Position numbers and translations under genes: made by a program. This document shows positions 48,714 to 58,964 of a DNA stretch of 64,000 nt, piece by piece (the stretch's first letter is position 1; each line of letters opens with the position of its first letter). This DNA comes from Yponomeuta sedellus (Eukaryota; Arthropoda; Insecta; Lepidoptera; Yponomeutidae). A model generated the notes under the pieces. That model ran no database searches, was not told the origin of the DNA, and saw nothing but the letters and a program-made list of their open reading frames with translations. The stretch lies in contig OW203726.1 of NCBI GenBank assembly GCA_934045075.1, positions 12,684,037-12,748,036 of the forward strand, given 5' to 3'.

Positions 48714-51700
48714 ATGGTAAGTCGATTAACTCGTTTGAGAGACACCACTCATTTGAATAAATCTTGCTTATGCCAAAGAAGGATATTTCCTTACGACATT
48801 TTAAGATTTAATTCATTCTATATTTGTTAGAAAAGGGCCACAAGGGTGGTCCTATACATGATCAAGATGTGTTCATGAAATCCACGAGAAAATGATCAAA
48901 TTCTTTCTTGCGTGTTTTTATTGACGCTCTGGTGTTTTAAAATGAAAAACAGTAGTTATTACCTAGCAGTTTATTGTGTTTGTCTTGAATTTAATTAGTT
49001 AACCATTCACCGGGCAATTGTATACTAGTTCCCACCATAAATTGAACCTTGTCACTTTGAAATAAAGCCCAAAAATAATGAAAAATGTATACTAGCGCTG
49101 CTCGTTAAAGGGTTAATTGACTGAAGTCTTGCTAATGCGGTTGCGACAGTTTATGTGTGCACTTTGACTCCTTTCAACTTGACCCCATGACCTTCAGACA
49201 TTGCCTACTAGAATATTGAGTAGACATTTCACCAGCAAAGATAATAAATATTTATAGATCTCACGTCACGTTCTGCAGCTGCAGCTGCTCTGCTCATTAC
49301 ATCACGACGAAGCTTTTACGTATATAGTTTTTAAAGAGTTTATTGAGAAGCCTATAAATATTGTGTCACTTAGCCGAGCATCGTCTTTTCGTGGCGAAGT
49401 TTTAAGTTTATAAACACAATAGCTTTTGAGCCAGTTTTTAATCAATGGACAAATAATGCCCCTGCAATTTAAATTTATTTTTGTAACCCTTAACTCGCAC
49501 AACAATAGGTTACAAGCAACGCAACACAATGTGCGTTAGTTTGTTAGTTCGTTATCAACCCTTGATGTCCCCACTGCTGGGGCACGGGTCTCTTCCTGCA
49601 TCGCAGGAAGGTTAGGCCATACTCCACCACGGGGGCCAAGCCCGGGTTGGTGGAGGATTGTAAGACAGTGGCGGGCCTAACTGTCAGAAGTTATCAAGCC
49701 GCCTATAAGGCCTCTGACATAGGTTTACGACTGCCATTATATGACAGCCGGCACCAACGGCTAAACGTGCCTTGCAAAATGCCACTAGCGGTAGTTACGG
49801 GACGCTTACCCATCCTGTACCTGACCGCGCCTGTTGTTGCTTAATCAAGTGATTGATTCGAATCACTCGGTTCGCCTAGGCTATGTTCGTTGCTTGTAAC
49901 CTATTCAAATAAAAAGTTGTAATAAACACCCACCTCATTAAATTATTGAAGTATAACTTTACTTCCAAGTATGATGGCATTTTGTAAAAATCATTAGTAG
50001 GTGTACTACTACGTGGTGGAGTACGGCCTAACCTTCCTGCGATGCAGGAATAGACCCGTGCTTCAGCAGTGGGTACATACATGGTTTGATATTGAGGAGC
50101 ACTAATATTATAAATGAGATAGTGTTTGTAGGTTTTTACTTCTTGTATGCAGAAATGAAGGAACGGATGGACGTGTTTTTTTGCATATCAATAGTTTCCG
50201 CTACTTTGGTTACCACGTGAACGAAGTCACAGGAGCAGCTTAAATTACTGTTTTACTAAACAGTTTTAATTAAATAACTACCTATTTTCATACAATTAAT
50301 TTTACAATTTCATACAATTAACTAATTAACAAAATAAATTTGCGTATTCGAAACGAAACCCAGGATTTGGGTTGTTTAATATCAATAACACGTTGTTTAT
50401 TTTTTAAAGTAACAATTAGCGCTAGAACAGAACGCTAAATCAAGTTCTTTTTTGTTATTAATACAAAATTTTGTTCATTGAACAGGGTCAAATAATTCAT
50501 CACTAATAGCTGTGAACTTTAACTTTAAGGTGACTTCCTACAAAATCAAAGGTTATGAGCATGTTTAGATTTTATCTAATGCCAATGTCACTTCAATTTG
50601 ATGTAACAAATATCGTTCTCTTTGTACTCGTTTTAAGTTCAAAGATTTTATTGAGATAAATACAATTGAGATAGCACAACCTTGCGCTATGGCGCTCATT
50701 AGGGGAGGGCTATGTCCAGGCTGACTAATATAGCCTGAAGAAGAAGAAGAAATACAAAAAAATACATCAGTTTTTTTTCTGACAAATTGCATAAGACTTT
50801 ATTGGCATGTGGTTTTACATAGTGTGTATCTTCTATTGTTTAACAAGATGCAAAAAATATTTTGATCTATAAGTACTTACAATCGTTGAATAAAGCTAAT
50901 TTATTTCAATAATTAGCATCATAAACATAAGCAACCTAGTTTTGCAGCACTAAAATGTTATTCGCACATACACAACCTCTAGTTTACAAGAACATTCTTT
51001 TTTGTACACTGGAAAAACAACTCCATGTTTTAGCTCAGACATTTAACGGAATTTTAGCTAACATTGTAGCAAAAGGACAATTTTAAAAACCTAATTAGAT
51101 GCTAAAAATTCCACCCATGCCGGGAATCTAAAAGAATGGCTTTCCGTGCCAGCGTTCTTTCCAACTGAGCTAATGGGCGACTGAGTTGGAAAGAGCGCTG
51201 GCACGGATAGTCAGAGGTCGCGGGTTCGATTCCCGGCATGGGTGGAATTTTTAGCCTCTTAGTAGGTTTTTTATAATTCAGTAGCTATTAAGGGGCTAAT
51301 ATAAAGGGGATAACTAGCGCCACCTATGGAAAAACTTCTTTTATATTTCTTATTTGCAAAGAGCGGACAACAGAAATCTCTACCATTGTTTTAACCTACC
51401 GCGTAGATGTGCAGCGCAGTCCTAACACTAGATAATCTGGCTATGAAGACTTCAGAGTTTTTTTTTTTCCAAAAATTAAAGTATAAAGGAAAATAGACTT
51501 CTGTTCCATTGCTGGTACTAGTCTGAGCCAATAAAGTCACCTTAAAAAATATTTTTTTTATAAGGTACAAAGAAACTTGCTGGTACTCTTCGTGTTACAA
51601 ACTGGTTTCCTGATGTTCGCCACAGCCGGAGTCCTCAACAACCAACTGATAAAAAAGTACTCTTTCAACAACAATGGATTGGGAACGTATAGCTTTGAGT

Positions 51701-52287
51701 AAGTAGTCAAGGAAATGTTTGAGATCAATCGCATAGCATATGCATATGTAGTCTACAGTTGCATTAAGAAGTATGCGAGGTACATATCTTCTCTCAGAGA
51801 ATCAGTATGGATTTAATAAATCAGAGTGGAGTTTTTTTTTTCCACTGCCTTTTTCTCCACTACGCTACGGCTCGAAGGTAGCGGCATATATTTTCCATCG
51901 TGAAGAATGTAAATTCTTTGTGTTGTAATAAATTGCTTTCATATCATTACGCTACGCGACGGGAATCACAGCACATTTCAAGTGCTGAGCAATATGAACA
52001 CCTCAGCAACTCTTCTTCACGATGTTTTTCATGAAGTTAAACATATTATGAGATAAATAGTTTTTCCTTTATTTTTCAGATTTGAGTCAGCTGACGGCAT
52101 TTATAGGAAAGAAGACGGAGGTATGGTGTCAGGACCTCGTGGTGAAGTGTTGGTGGTGAGGGGAGAGTACGGATACATAGACCCTGAGGGCCACGAGTAC
52201 TCCTTCCACTATATAGCTGATGAGAACGGCTTTCAGCCACAGCCCGAGGAAAACTATATAAGATTCAACGATAGGCGCATAACTTAG
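48714..52287 (+). CDS. Gene D: RR-1 cuticular protein, 3 exons
   Basis: A predicted secreted chitin-binding cuticle protein, 114 residues. Exons are 48714-48716 (ATG, then gtaagt), 51565-51698 and 52080-52287, in phases 0 and 2. The signal peptide is about residues 1-22 (VQRNLLVLFVLQTGFLMFAT). The R&R domain runs from TYSFEFESADG to the core GEYGYIDPEGHEYSFHYIAD, then ENGFQPQPE, a clear RR-1 motif. A charged tail ENYIRFNDRRIT ends at TAG. Exons 2 and 3 are strong. Exon 1 is less sure. It rests on the ACAACATG context, a perfect donor, a TATA-like box, and the ATG-only first exon also proposed for gene A. The alternative is an undetected first exon closer to 51565. The function is family knowledge. 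Confidence 0.82.
49504..49908 (+). mobile_element. CACTGCTGGGG-type repeat bracketed by short inverted repeats
   Basis: The family body occupies 49553-49880 (GGGGCACGGGTCTCTTCCTG; CACTCGGTTCGCCTAGG). AATAGGTTACAAGCAACG near 49504 recurs in reverse complement near 49886-49905, so the copy looks bounded by ~18-bp terminal inverted repeats. No obvious target-site duplication is seen. It lies in intron 1 of gene D. Confidence 0.65.
50011..50090 (-). mobile_element. CACTGCTGGGG-type repeat, partial minus copy
   Basis: The 80-bp end of the family (CGTGGTGGAGTACGGCCTAA, then CTTCCTGCGATGCAGGAA), inverted relative to the copy at 49553. Confidence 0.7.
50690..50755 (+). repeat. RTE-like LINE 3' tail
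   Basis: GCTCATTAGGGGAGGGCTAT, then GTCCAGGCTGACTAATATAG and a GAAGAAGAAGAA run. The same end follows the ORF2 fragment at 38205-38417. Confidence 0.65.
51085..51272. mobile_element. SINE family 1 in inverted (foldback) arrangement
   Basis: A minus-strand arm at about 51085-51165 (CCTAATTAGATGCTAAAAAT; CCCATGCCGGGA) is followed by a plus-strand arm to about 51272. The second arm has GAGCGCTGGCACGGATAG, GGGTTCGATTCCCGG and GGAATTTTTAGCCTCTTAG. The arms have diverged. A target-site duplication was not found. It is in intron 1 of gene D, ~290 bp before exon 2. Confidence 0.75.
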
Positions 52288-52291
52288 TTTA

Positions 52292-52297
52292 AATAAA
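52292..52297 (+). terminator. Poly(A) signal of gene D
   Basis: AATAAA 5 nt after the stop codon is very close; a second possible signal lies near 52447. Confidence 0.45.
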
Positions 52298-52299
52298 CT

Positions 52300-53467
52300 T
52301 AGAAATGGCATGTTTTGTTTCAGTTTGTCCTTGCTTTTCATCCGACTGAAACTAAAGGGAGGGTTGTGTGTTTTGCTCACATAAATTGAGCATGTATGTA
52401 TATTTTTTTATGACCGCGTATAGGCAAAAGCACTGGACCGTTTGTAATAAAATAAAAGTGGTGTTTAGTGAAAGGTATAGGCAACACGAATCACATTGAG
52501 TATTAAGTAAAAAATGGGTTAAACCGTTAGCTGTTATAAGAATAATAAGTATATTTATTTGTTAAAGCTTGGTATGATCAAGTAAAATCCTTATGAGCTA
52601 AATTAGTAACTAAAAATGTATATACAGGGCTAAATCTGCACAGTAATAAAAACTATTTCAAATAAATTTCAAATAAAAGAAACTTATTGCAGAAACCCAA
52701 ATTTGACTGCTAAAAATATTTAAAAGCCTTGATGCATTTATTAAATATATAACCTGAACAGTACAACTTAACTTTAAGAAACTGAACAACCTGCCTGTCG
52801 AACTTTAAATTTGAAAGGTCTTGTTCAAGTATTTTTAGCAGTCAGGTTTTTGTTTTGAAAATACATTTTTATTGTTGAACGAGAATTTGTTTATCGATTT
52901 TATTGGATTAACAGCTTTATGTGTTTGAATAAAGTATATTGGAAGTGGAGTATAATTTAAAATTTATTACCTGCCGAGCGCAATGGCGATAATGCAAAGT
53001 ATATCACTAGAATATTTCACATTCATCATTGACTTTAAAGGTTGACTAAATGCATAATGCATAAACTGTATACCGTAGTGGCTGTCGCACTTGTGAGTAA
53101 ATAGAAACAATTTCCTCCTCCAGAAATGTGATGAAAAGAAAAAAAGAACAGACATTTATTTTAACAATAACCCACATCACAGAAACAAAATAAAGAGATA
53201 AGTTAAATGACACAATATGAACAATAACAGAAAGAAAACGAGATGCACAACAGAAAAAAACATAAATTTATCCTGTGGTGTATCTACACTGCCACAAAGA
53301 CAGCTGACTAAGCGTTTTGCTGAGGGAGTAACCCTGAGCGCTAATTTTCAATCAGTGCCTACGTTAACTTGTACTTATACTACGGAGTTCGTGTCGTGGT
53401 GCATTTTAAAGGCAATGTATATATGTAATGTAAAAAATACATAGTAGGCAATGTATTTTTTACAAAC
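52300..53467. other. Stretch between gene D and gene F
   Basis: AT-rich DNA with no supported gene. The frame 53217-53444 has no motif and no phase-compatible donor for joining to gene F. Confidence 0.5.
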
Positions 53468-53479
53468 ATTCCCTACTAT

Positions 53480-53688
53480 TTAAAAACCTATTTAGAGGCT
53501 AAAAATTTCACCCATGCCGGGATTCGAACCCGCAACCTCTGGCTATCCGTACCAGCGCTCTACCAATTGATACGGATAGCCAGAGGTTGCGGGTTCGAAT
53601 CCCGGCATGGGTGAAATTTTTAGCCTCTAAATAGGTTTTTAAATTTGTTCCTTAGCACGGGTTAGTGCATTAAAAATAAAAATAGTGT
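53480..53688. mobile_element. Palindromic SINE family 1 copy with 12-bp TSD
   Basis: The direct repeat ATTCCCTACTAT at 53468-53479 and 53689-53700 bounds the insertion. Inside, the antisense tRNA-like arm (from about 53480) and the sense arm (to about 53642) are near-perfect reverse complements around a short loop. The usual tail TTCCTTAGCACGGGTTAGTG plus an A-rich end follows. It ends 109 bp before the start codon of gene F. Confidence 0.9.
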
Positions 53689-53797
53689 ATTCCCTACTAT
53701 GTTAATTTTTTTATCACTTTCTTATACTTCGTAGTACCTGCGCGTAAATGCTTACCCGACCTCTCTTAAATGCCGACCTAAGTATCCATAAACTTTG

Positions 53798-55269
53798 ATG
53801 AAATTATTCATCGTTTTGATGTGCCATTTAAGGTACTCTGCGGCCTAATCTCGAGGAGCGATGGCGTAATTTATACATAGTGAGTAATATCGTCACATTT
53901 CGATTGAATATACATTAACTTAGTAATTTAAAGACGCAAAATACATCATCTCACAGATAGTGCGTTCTCCCTGGAACGGTTAAAGGTCACAAGTCATATA
54001 AAATTATACTTATTGGCGAGCTAATGTACTTGGAGGGGCACGGTGACTGTAGTCAATGGTTCGTCTTTCTTGCAGCGAGGATGTTGAACTAAGGAGAATC
54101 TTCCCCTACGAATTTCCTTACGACACCATTCGAAAAACTGGAGCCGCCGACCCTGAAGTATTGAGATATATGTTACTTTTTTATTTATTTAAGTCTTTAT
54201 TCTATGAATTAGTCATAAAGGCAAAACATTTTTCAGCAATTAGGTCGTTACGCCGAGTTGAAAAGTTACTTTCATTCGCCAAAGTCACCTTTGAATAGTC
54301 ACTTTGAAGAGCTGGCCTGTTATGAGAGACAAGGAAGAAAGGTAAACAATCCACATCCAATATTGAACATATAGCAAAAATTTCATGGTATTCTAAAAAA
54401 TATGAACTTCCTTACAACACTATTACTCGTGCTGGTCCCAAACTAGGATATCCTGGTATATCCCAGATATACCCAGACTGACGCCATTTGTTAACCGGTA
54501 CATAAAAAGGTAGGTCTATTTTAATTGACACAGAGGCCAAGTTTTGACGGACGCTACTTTTGCATTTTCCATTGGCATATGCCAATGCAGAGCGCGGTTA
54601 TTTTGTCAGAGATACAGTGGCTTAATTACCATGCATGCTCTGCATGGATTGGCGATTTTAAAGCACGCCCGTTGGTCTAGTGGTTTACAAACTTGACTGT
54701 CAAAATAGATCATGGGTCCAGTTTCCACTGGAGGCTTCGATTTCCACTGAAGTACTTAATTTGTACAAGCCTCAGTGTGCATATATGTTTACAATATCCT
54801 TGCCTGGTAACCGTAGCACAGGGCCTAGATTGGTACTAGGATAAGTTATTATAGATAGATAGAGAACACTTTATTGTACATAAAAATGGAAATTACACAG
54901 ATATTTCTTAACCTAAGAGTACAAACGGCGGCCTTATCACTAAAAGTGATCTCTTCCAGACAACCATGTTGTGTGAAAGTTTTTATTTAGTAGGTAGAAA
55001 GTCTTCTTAGTAGAAACAGTTTGGATCGGTGCCCGAAGTGTACGAGTATACATTATTATTAATTATCTGGATGTACCGTCTACTGGCTATGATAAGCTTT
55101 GGTACATTTTCAGTACTGTCGGTTGGACAATACGCGACATTCCCCAGACGAAGACAACTACTACATTTCCCAGACGGCAGGTTCTCCAACGGACCGGCGC
55201 CGCGTCTACTGCTTCATGCTCATCTGTTTCAACGAAGATGAGCTCGACCGAGTGACAGCTTCTTTTTAG
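53798..55269 (+). CDS. Gene F: unrecognised small secreted protein, 4 exons
   Basis: I do not recognise this gene. Predicted exons are 53798-53832, 54076-54157, 54237-54341 and 55114-55269, with phases 2, 0 and 0 all consistent, giving 125 residues. Exon 1 encodes MKLFIVLMCHL, a short signal peptide. The rest is EDVELRRIFPYEFPYDTIRK, then QLGRYAELKSYFHSPKS, ELACYERQGRK and RRRVYCFMLICFNEDELDRV to TAG. There are four cysteines after the signal (residues 67, 76, 107 and 112) and no R&R motif. Acceptors are good (cttgcag, tttttcag, cattttcag). The donors gtactc and gtattg of exons 1 and 2 are weak, while gtaaac of exon 3 is better. Exons 3 and 4 are open only in the joined frame, which supports reality. 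Exon 1 is the weakest part. Extracellular location is inferred. Confidence 0.55.
54665..54855 (+). mobile_element. tRNA-headed SINE in gene F intron 3
   Basis: Head GCCCGTTGGTCTAGTGGTTT, an ACTTGACTGTCAAAATAGAT arm, degenerate B box, body ATTTGTACAAGCCTCAGTGT and tail CCTGGTAACCGTAGCACAGG. Related tails occur near 2690, 62450 and 63325. Confidence 0.65.
54856..54970. repeat. Dispersed repeat fragment
   Basis: Contains AGAGAACACTTTATTGTACA and CGGCGGCCTTATCACTAAAA, then TGATCTCTTCCAGACAACC, which I take to be a widespread lepidopteran repeat. It is not part of gene F. Confidence 0.45.
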
Positions 55270-55304
55270 ACCAAAGCGTTAGCAACGCACAACACAAAGT
55301 GCTT

Positions 55305-55310
55305 ATTAAA
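55305..55310 (+). terminator. Candidate poly(A) signal of gene F
   Basis: The variant hexamer ATTAAA lies 36 nt after the stop codon. No perfect AATAAA was seen nearby. Confidence 0.3.
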
Positions 55311-55599
55311 GTTCTTATTAAAATCTGAAGAAATAGATAAAGAATTGCTTTATAACATATTTTAATGGATCACTAACGGTTCGTTCATGGTAAGATGTCA
55401 CCACAGATGTCAAAAAAATTTGAAAAACTATTTTCGGAAAATGGGAAAAAAATCAATGAGTAAGAACGACATCTACTAAGAAGATAATTTTAATATCGCC
55501 AAAAAAATATCTACAGTTTCATACTAAATTTCAATATCTACGACACCAGGTTGTATGAAACAGCTTTTGTTTCGCGATTTCAAAAGCACCCCGTAGACA

Positions 55600-56000
55600 A
55601 TATTGTTAGTGCTGGCGAGTACAAAGACAAAGACATACAACCAGTGTGTTTTGCCCATTTTTACATACGGAGCTGAAAAATGGACGCTCATAAAGCAGAA
55701 TAGGCATCGGATTAAAGTACCTCAAAGAGCTATGGACTTCATGGACAGGACACCTGGCAAGGCGGGAAGACGGGAGATAGAACAGGGCAACCACAGAGTA
55801 GCGGAGATAGACCAGGGCACAGCGTGGCGGCCGAGAACAGGGCGACGGTCAATTGACAATACAATTGACGGGGACAGACCAGCAGCCCGATGTCGGCGGA
55901 AGGTCCGTGGATGCGCATGGCACGGGACCGCGAGAGATTGCATCTGGGGGAAAAGGCCTATACCCAGCAGTGGGCAGTTGTGGGCTGATTATGATGGCGA
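55600..56000 (+). pseudogene. RTE-like LINE ORF2 fragment
   Basis: A plus-strand frame reads STKTKTYNQCVLPIFTYGAE, then WTLIKQNRHRIKVPQRAM and WRPRTGRRS. It ends beyond a GGCCTATACCCAGCAGTGGG signature. This matches the post-RT to C-terminal region of RTE-type elements, with an internal deletion and frame damage. It is a dead, 5'-truncated copy. Confidence 0.8.
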
Positions 56001-56029
56001 AAACAAGCCACCTATTTACCCCTTGTGAT

Positions 56030-58195
56030 TAGCATTGTTAGTTAATTTATTAAATACGTTAATTTAAACCATTTTCAGAGGTAGTAACAATCAGAATGTA
56101 ATGAATGAACAGAGGGGGTTAAAAGGCTTAAAAACTTTCTTTTTCGAGAAGCTATGCTGATGACTTCTGACACATATTTTATAAAATGAAGTACCCCCGA
56201 ATCACTAAAACATGCAAATAGACACAATGCGTAACTATCTCTGTTATAATTCCATTGAAATGTGTATCAAAAATTTGAATATTACGACCAATGCTGAAAA
56301 CGCATGAAATACATCTGTTTCTGTGCGTGTAACCCAAATATCGATTACAAAATGTGGACCAAAAGTCAAAAGTCCAATGTCTCAACAAAATGCAGCCGTT
56401 TTTATCTTCAAAATAGCCGGATTACATTCGCACGCTCGTTATTGGTTTTGGTCCGTCTTGATAGCTATCGCTCACGCCCTGACAATACAGCCAAACCACA
56501 CAATGCTTGTTACATAATCTAAATCGATGATTCCAACAGATATTACAGCGCAAAACAATGCGCTAGACGCCAATTGATTGAGGATTATTATGAACAAATT
56601 GTCTTTTATTCTGCTACGATTGTATTCCCAAACGAGAATCCGAATAATGCAATATTACTATTGGCAAAGAAACCATTATTATACTGAAACAGATTTTACT
56701 GCCTATCAGTTAAGCTTCTTAACATGAAATTTAGAAAATATATAAAACCATTTTCGGCAACGACTGTAACAAAATTATCTCACACAACCTTGTTCTACAT
56801 TCACGCCAGAAAAATACGAGCTTGGTTGCTCAAGGAAATGAATCTATACGAATGTATCCTTCTTTCGTAGCTGCTTTCTACATAACTTGTATTATGCTAA
56901 TAAATTGTATCAAATGTTTGTTCATTGTCTGAATTTGTCAGTATTGACAAATGCGATAACATCAAAAGGCTTGGCAAGACGTTATTGTAATATCATGTTG
57001 AGAACTTTAATCTGATGTATTGACTTTTATTCGGGCACTAACTTTATCTAAAAGGGGCAGATCAAATATTCTGTCATTGTGATGCTACTTTCATAATATC
57101 TTGTGTGTCAGGTGAATTTTAGGATCGTCTATATATGTGTCAATCGACTCATTCTAAGTAGGTATATTGATACAGTCGACACCAGTTCCACCATTACATT
57201 TTGCCAAATGGTCCGTAACGCAACCGAGTAGAGTACACGTAGGTTGATATGCTGTCCACTTTTTATTTTATTGAAAGGCCCAAAATGTATGCGACATCTT
57301 TTATAGAAAACGATGGGTGTCGGAGGTCATCCACGATGATGGGGCATGAGCTACGGTTCAACAAACTGTGACGTAACAATCCCCCTGATTCACTGCCGAG
57401 TGCAATTGGTTAGTAATAACGAATGCTTCTCAATATTTGAGTGATGCATAGATAAACGCGAGCCACGCGTCTTGTGGCGCTAAAACAACAAAACTTGCCA
57501 ATTAATGTATTGAAAAGTCGCGACTTTTGACGTGTAGGCTTAGCTTAGCATTGCGAATAAAATTGCGGCGATTTTTTTTTCTGGCGGATTTTTAACTCTC
57601 GTTCGTACTGGGAACTAATTTCAGGCGTTTTTTTTTTGCAAATGCGTGAGCCTTACTAAATTTTCCATATCACAGTGATTTTTACAGAAAAAATCGCGTG
57701 ATGAAAAATCGTAATGCATGCTAAGCCTTCAAACGCCGGACTCGTCGTACTACCTTTGCTGAACTGCTCAGCGTAAACCGGCTAGTAGTTTCAAGTTTAC
57801 AAGTGTGAATCAAGTAGTAAACCACTAGTCTATTTTTGGCTGCGTCTGAGCAGTGTGAGATATTGTGGCAACGGCCGAAGCACACCCATACACTATCCAC
57901 ACATATTCAGAAAGCTTTAAAACCATTTTGACTGTATGTTGGTATTATTGTTTAATTATAATTATTGTTACTTCATTACATTGTTCACTCACTTTGAACA
58001 CTCTTCAAGAGCAAAAGGCGCTTCCTCTGTATCGGTAGTAAAAACAATTGTTTAAGACACTCTCTAATCTTGAACCGGTCAATTTGTGGATTCAACGATA
58101 TCTGAAACAACTTTTTTCAGTTTTTATGTTATTTAAGTAACAGGTTGTATACAAGATGCTTAGTTCTACAAGTTTACTTATAACTCGTGAAAAGT
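56030..58195. other. Intergenic stretch, nothing supported
   Basis: No gene seen. Small open frames at 56179-56522 are mutually overlapping on both strands and lack motifs. A weak match to the CCGTAACGCAACCGAGTAGA repeat occurs near 57212. Confidence 0.5.
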
Positions 58196-58200
58196 ATATG

Positions 58201-58479
58201 TCGCTCATTTGGCAGAATATTGACGCAAATGTCCTTTTTCCAATTTTACAGGAGAGACCGTTGTTTCATTCAGAAGTTAACACTTCTGAATGAAACAACG
58301 GTCTCTCCGGAACTTTGTCAAAATGCCACAATGACAGTGGCGCTGTCACGCGATAAAAAACAAAACTACATTACTGTCATTTTTTCCCCAAGTGTAAACA
58401 GTTATTTCGGGTGTTTTGGCATACTTAACTCAAATTGGCAAAAAAGTACATTTGCGTCATTATTCTGCCAAATGAGCGA
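58201..58479. mobile_element. MITE with ~48-bp TIRs and an internal palindrome
   Basis: The terminal arms 58201-58247 and 58432-58479 are reverse complements (outer end TCGCTCATTTGGCAGAATAT; inner CAAATGTCCTTTTTCCAATT) with a few mismatches. Nested inside is a perfect palindrome, 58251-58308: 27-bp arms starting GGAGAGACCGTTGTTTC around TAAC. The 99-residue open frame over it is an artefact of the repeat. Confidence 0.85.
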
Positions 58480-58683
58480 TGTGTAAAAATAAAACTATAG
58501 GTACATATTTAGTACAAAACTTTAATGTCAGCGACACCACTTTGCGCAGAAAACTTCTATTACAAAGTTTGTTCAGTGTGATATTGCAAGCTTATAACCG
58601 ATTGAAGGGCAATGAATCACCCCGTATACACTCCGTAAAGAAGACGTTAGGTAATTATTTAAAATTTAACATATAAGTGATCA

Positions 58684-58951
58684 CACTATTTTTATTTTTA
58701 ATGCACTAACCCGTGCTAAGGAACAAATTTAAAAACCTATTTAGAGGCTAAAAATTTCACCCATGCCGGGAAAAAGTCCGATGTCGCTGCCTGTACGTAA
58801 TACAGAGAATAGTGTAAAGAGGTTCGAAATTTCACTGATGCCGTGAGTCGCCCATTGGCTCAATTGGTAGAGCGCTGGCACGGATAGCCAGAGGTTGCGG
58901 GTTCGAATCCCGGCATGGGTGAATTTTTAGCCTCTAAATAGGTTTTTAAAG
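58684..58951. mobile_element. SINE family 1 copy with inverted ends and 11-bp TSD
   Basis: The direct repeat ATAAGTGATCA at 58673-58683 and 58952-58962 bounds a 268-bp insertion. It is inverted relative to 53480. From left: tail (GCACTAACCCGTGCTAAGGA), the CCTATTTAGAGGCTAAAAAT arm cut at CCCATGCCGGG, and the middle block. The complete plus-strand tRNA-like head then begins GCCCATTGGCTCAATTGGTA, with GGGTTCGAATCCCGG, and the mirror-image AGCCTCTAAATAGG end follows. The anticodon-loop equivalent has C instead of T before the anticodon, arguing against a working tRNA. Confidence 0.9.
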
Positions 58952-58964
58952 ATAAGTGATCATT

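Noticed and set aside
48555..48830. Open frame around the proposed gene D first exon as a real coding exon (RRELVISVRIKVCAEPL)
   Set aside because: It has an acceptor-like ttcctcag and looks coding. However, it ends exactly at ATG|gtaagt with an insect start context and a TATA-like box inside it, and a hydrophobic signal peptide follows only after the next splice. I treat it as promoter and 5' UTR, though not with certainty.
48770..48830. Similarity of RRIFPYDILR to gene F residues RRIFPYEFPYDTIR
   Set aside because: Only about 13 bp match and the surrounding sequence does not align, so chance is sufficient.
55603..56028. 141-residue open frame as a host gene
   Set aside because: It contains RTE-type ORF2 motifs and the LINE 3'-end signature.
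58846..58922. Functional tRNA gene (and similar spots at 1150-1240, 37884, 39138, 54665)
   Set aside because: They have good B boxes, but the anticodon or acceptor stems are imperfect, and each is embedded in a dispersed repeat, often with a target-site duplication. They are SINE heads.
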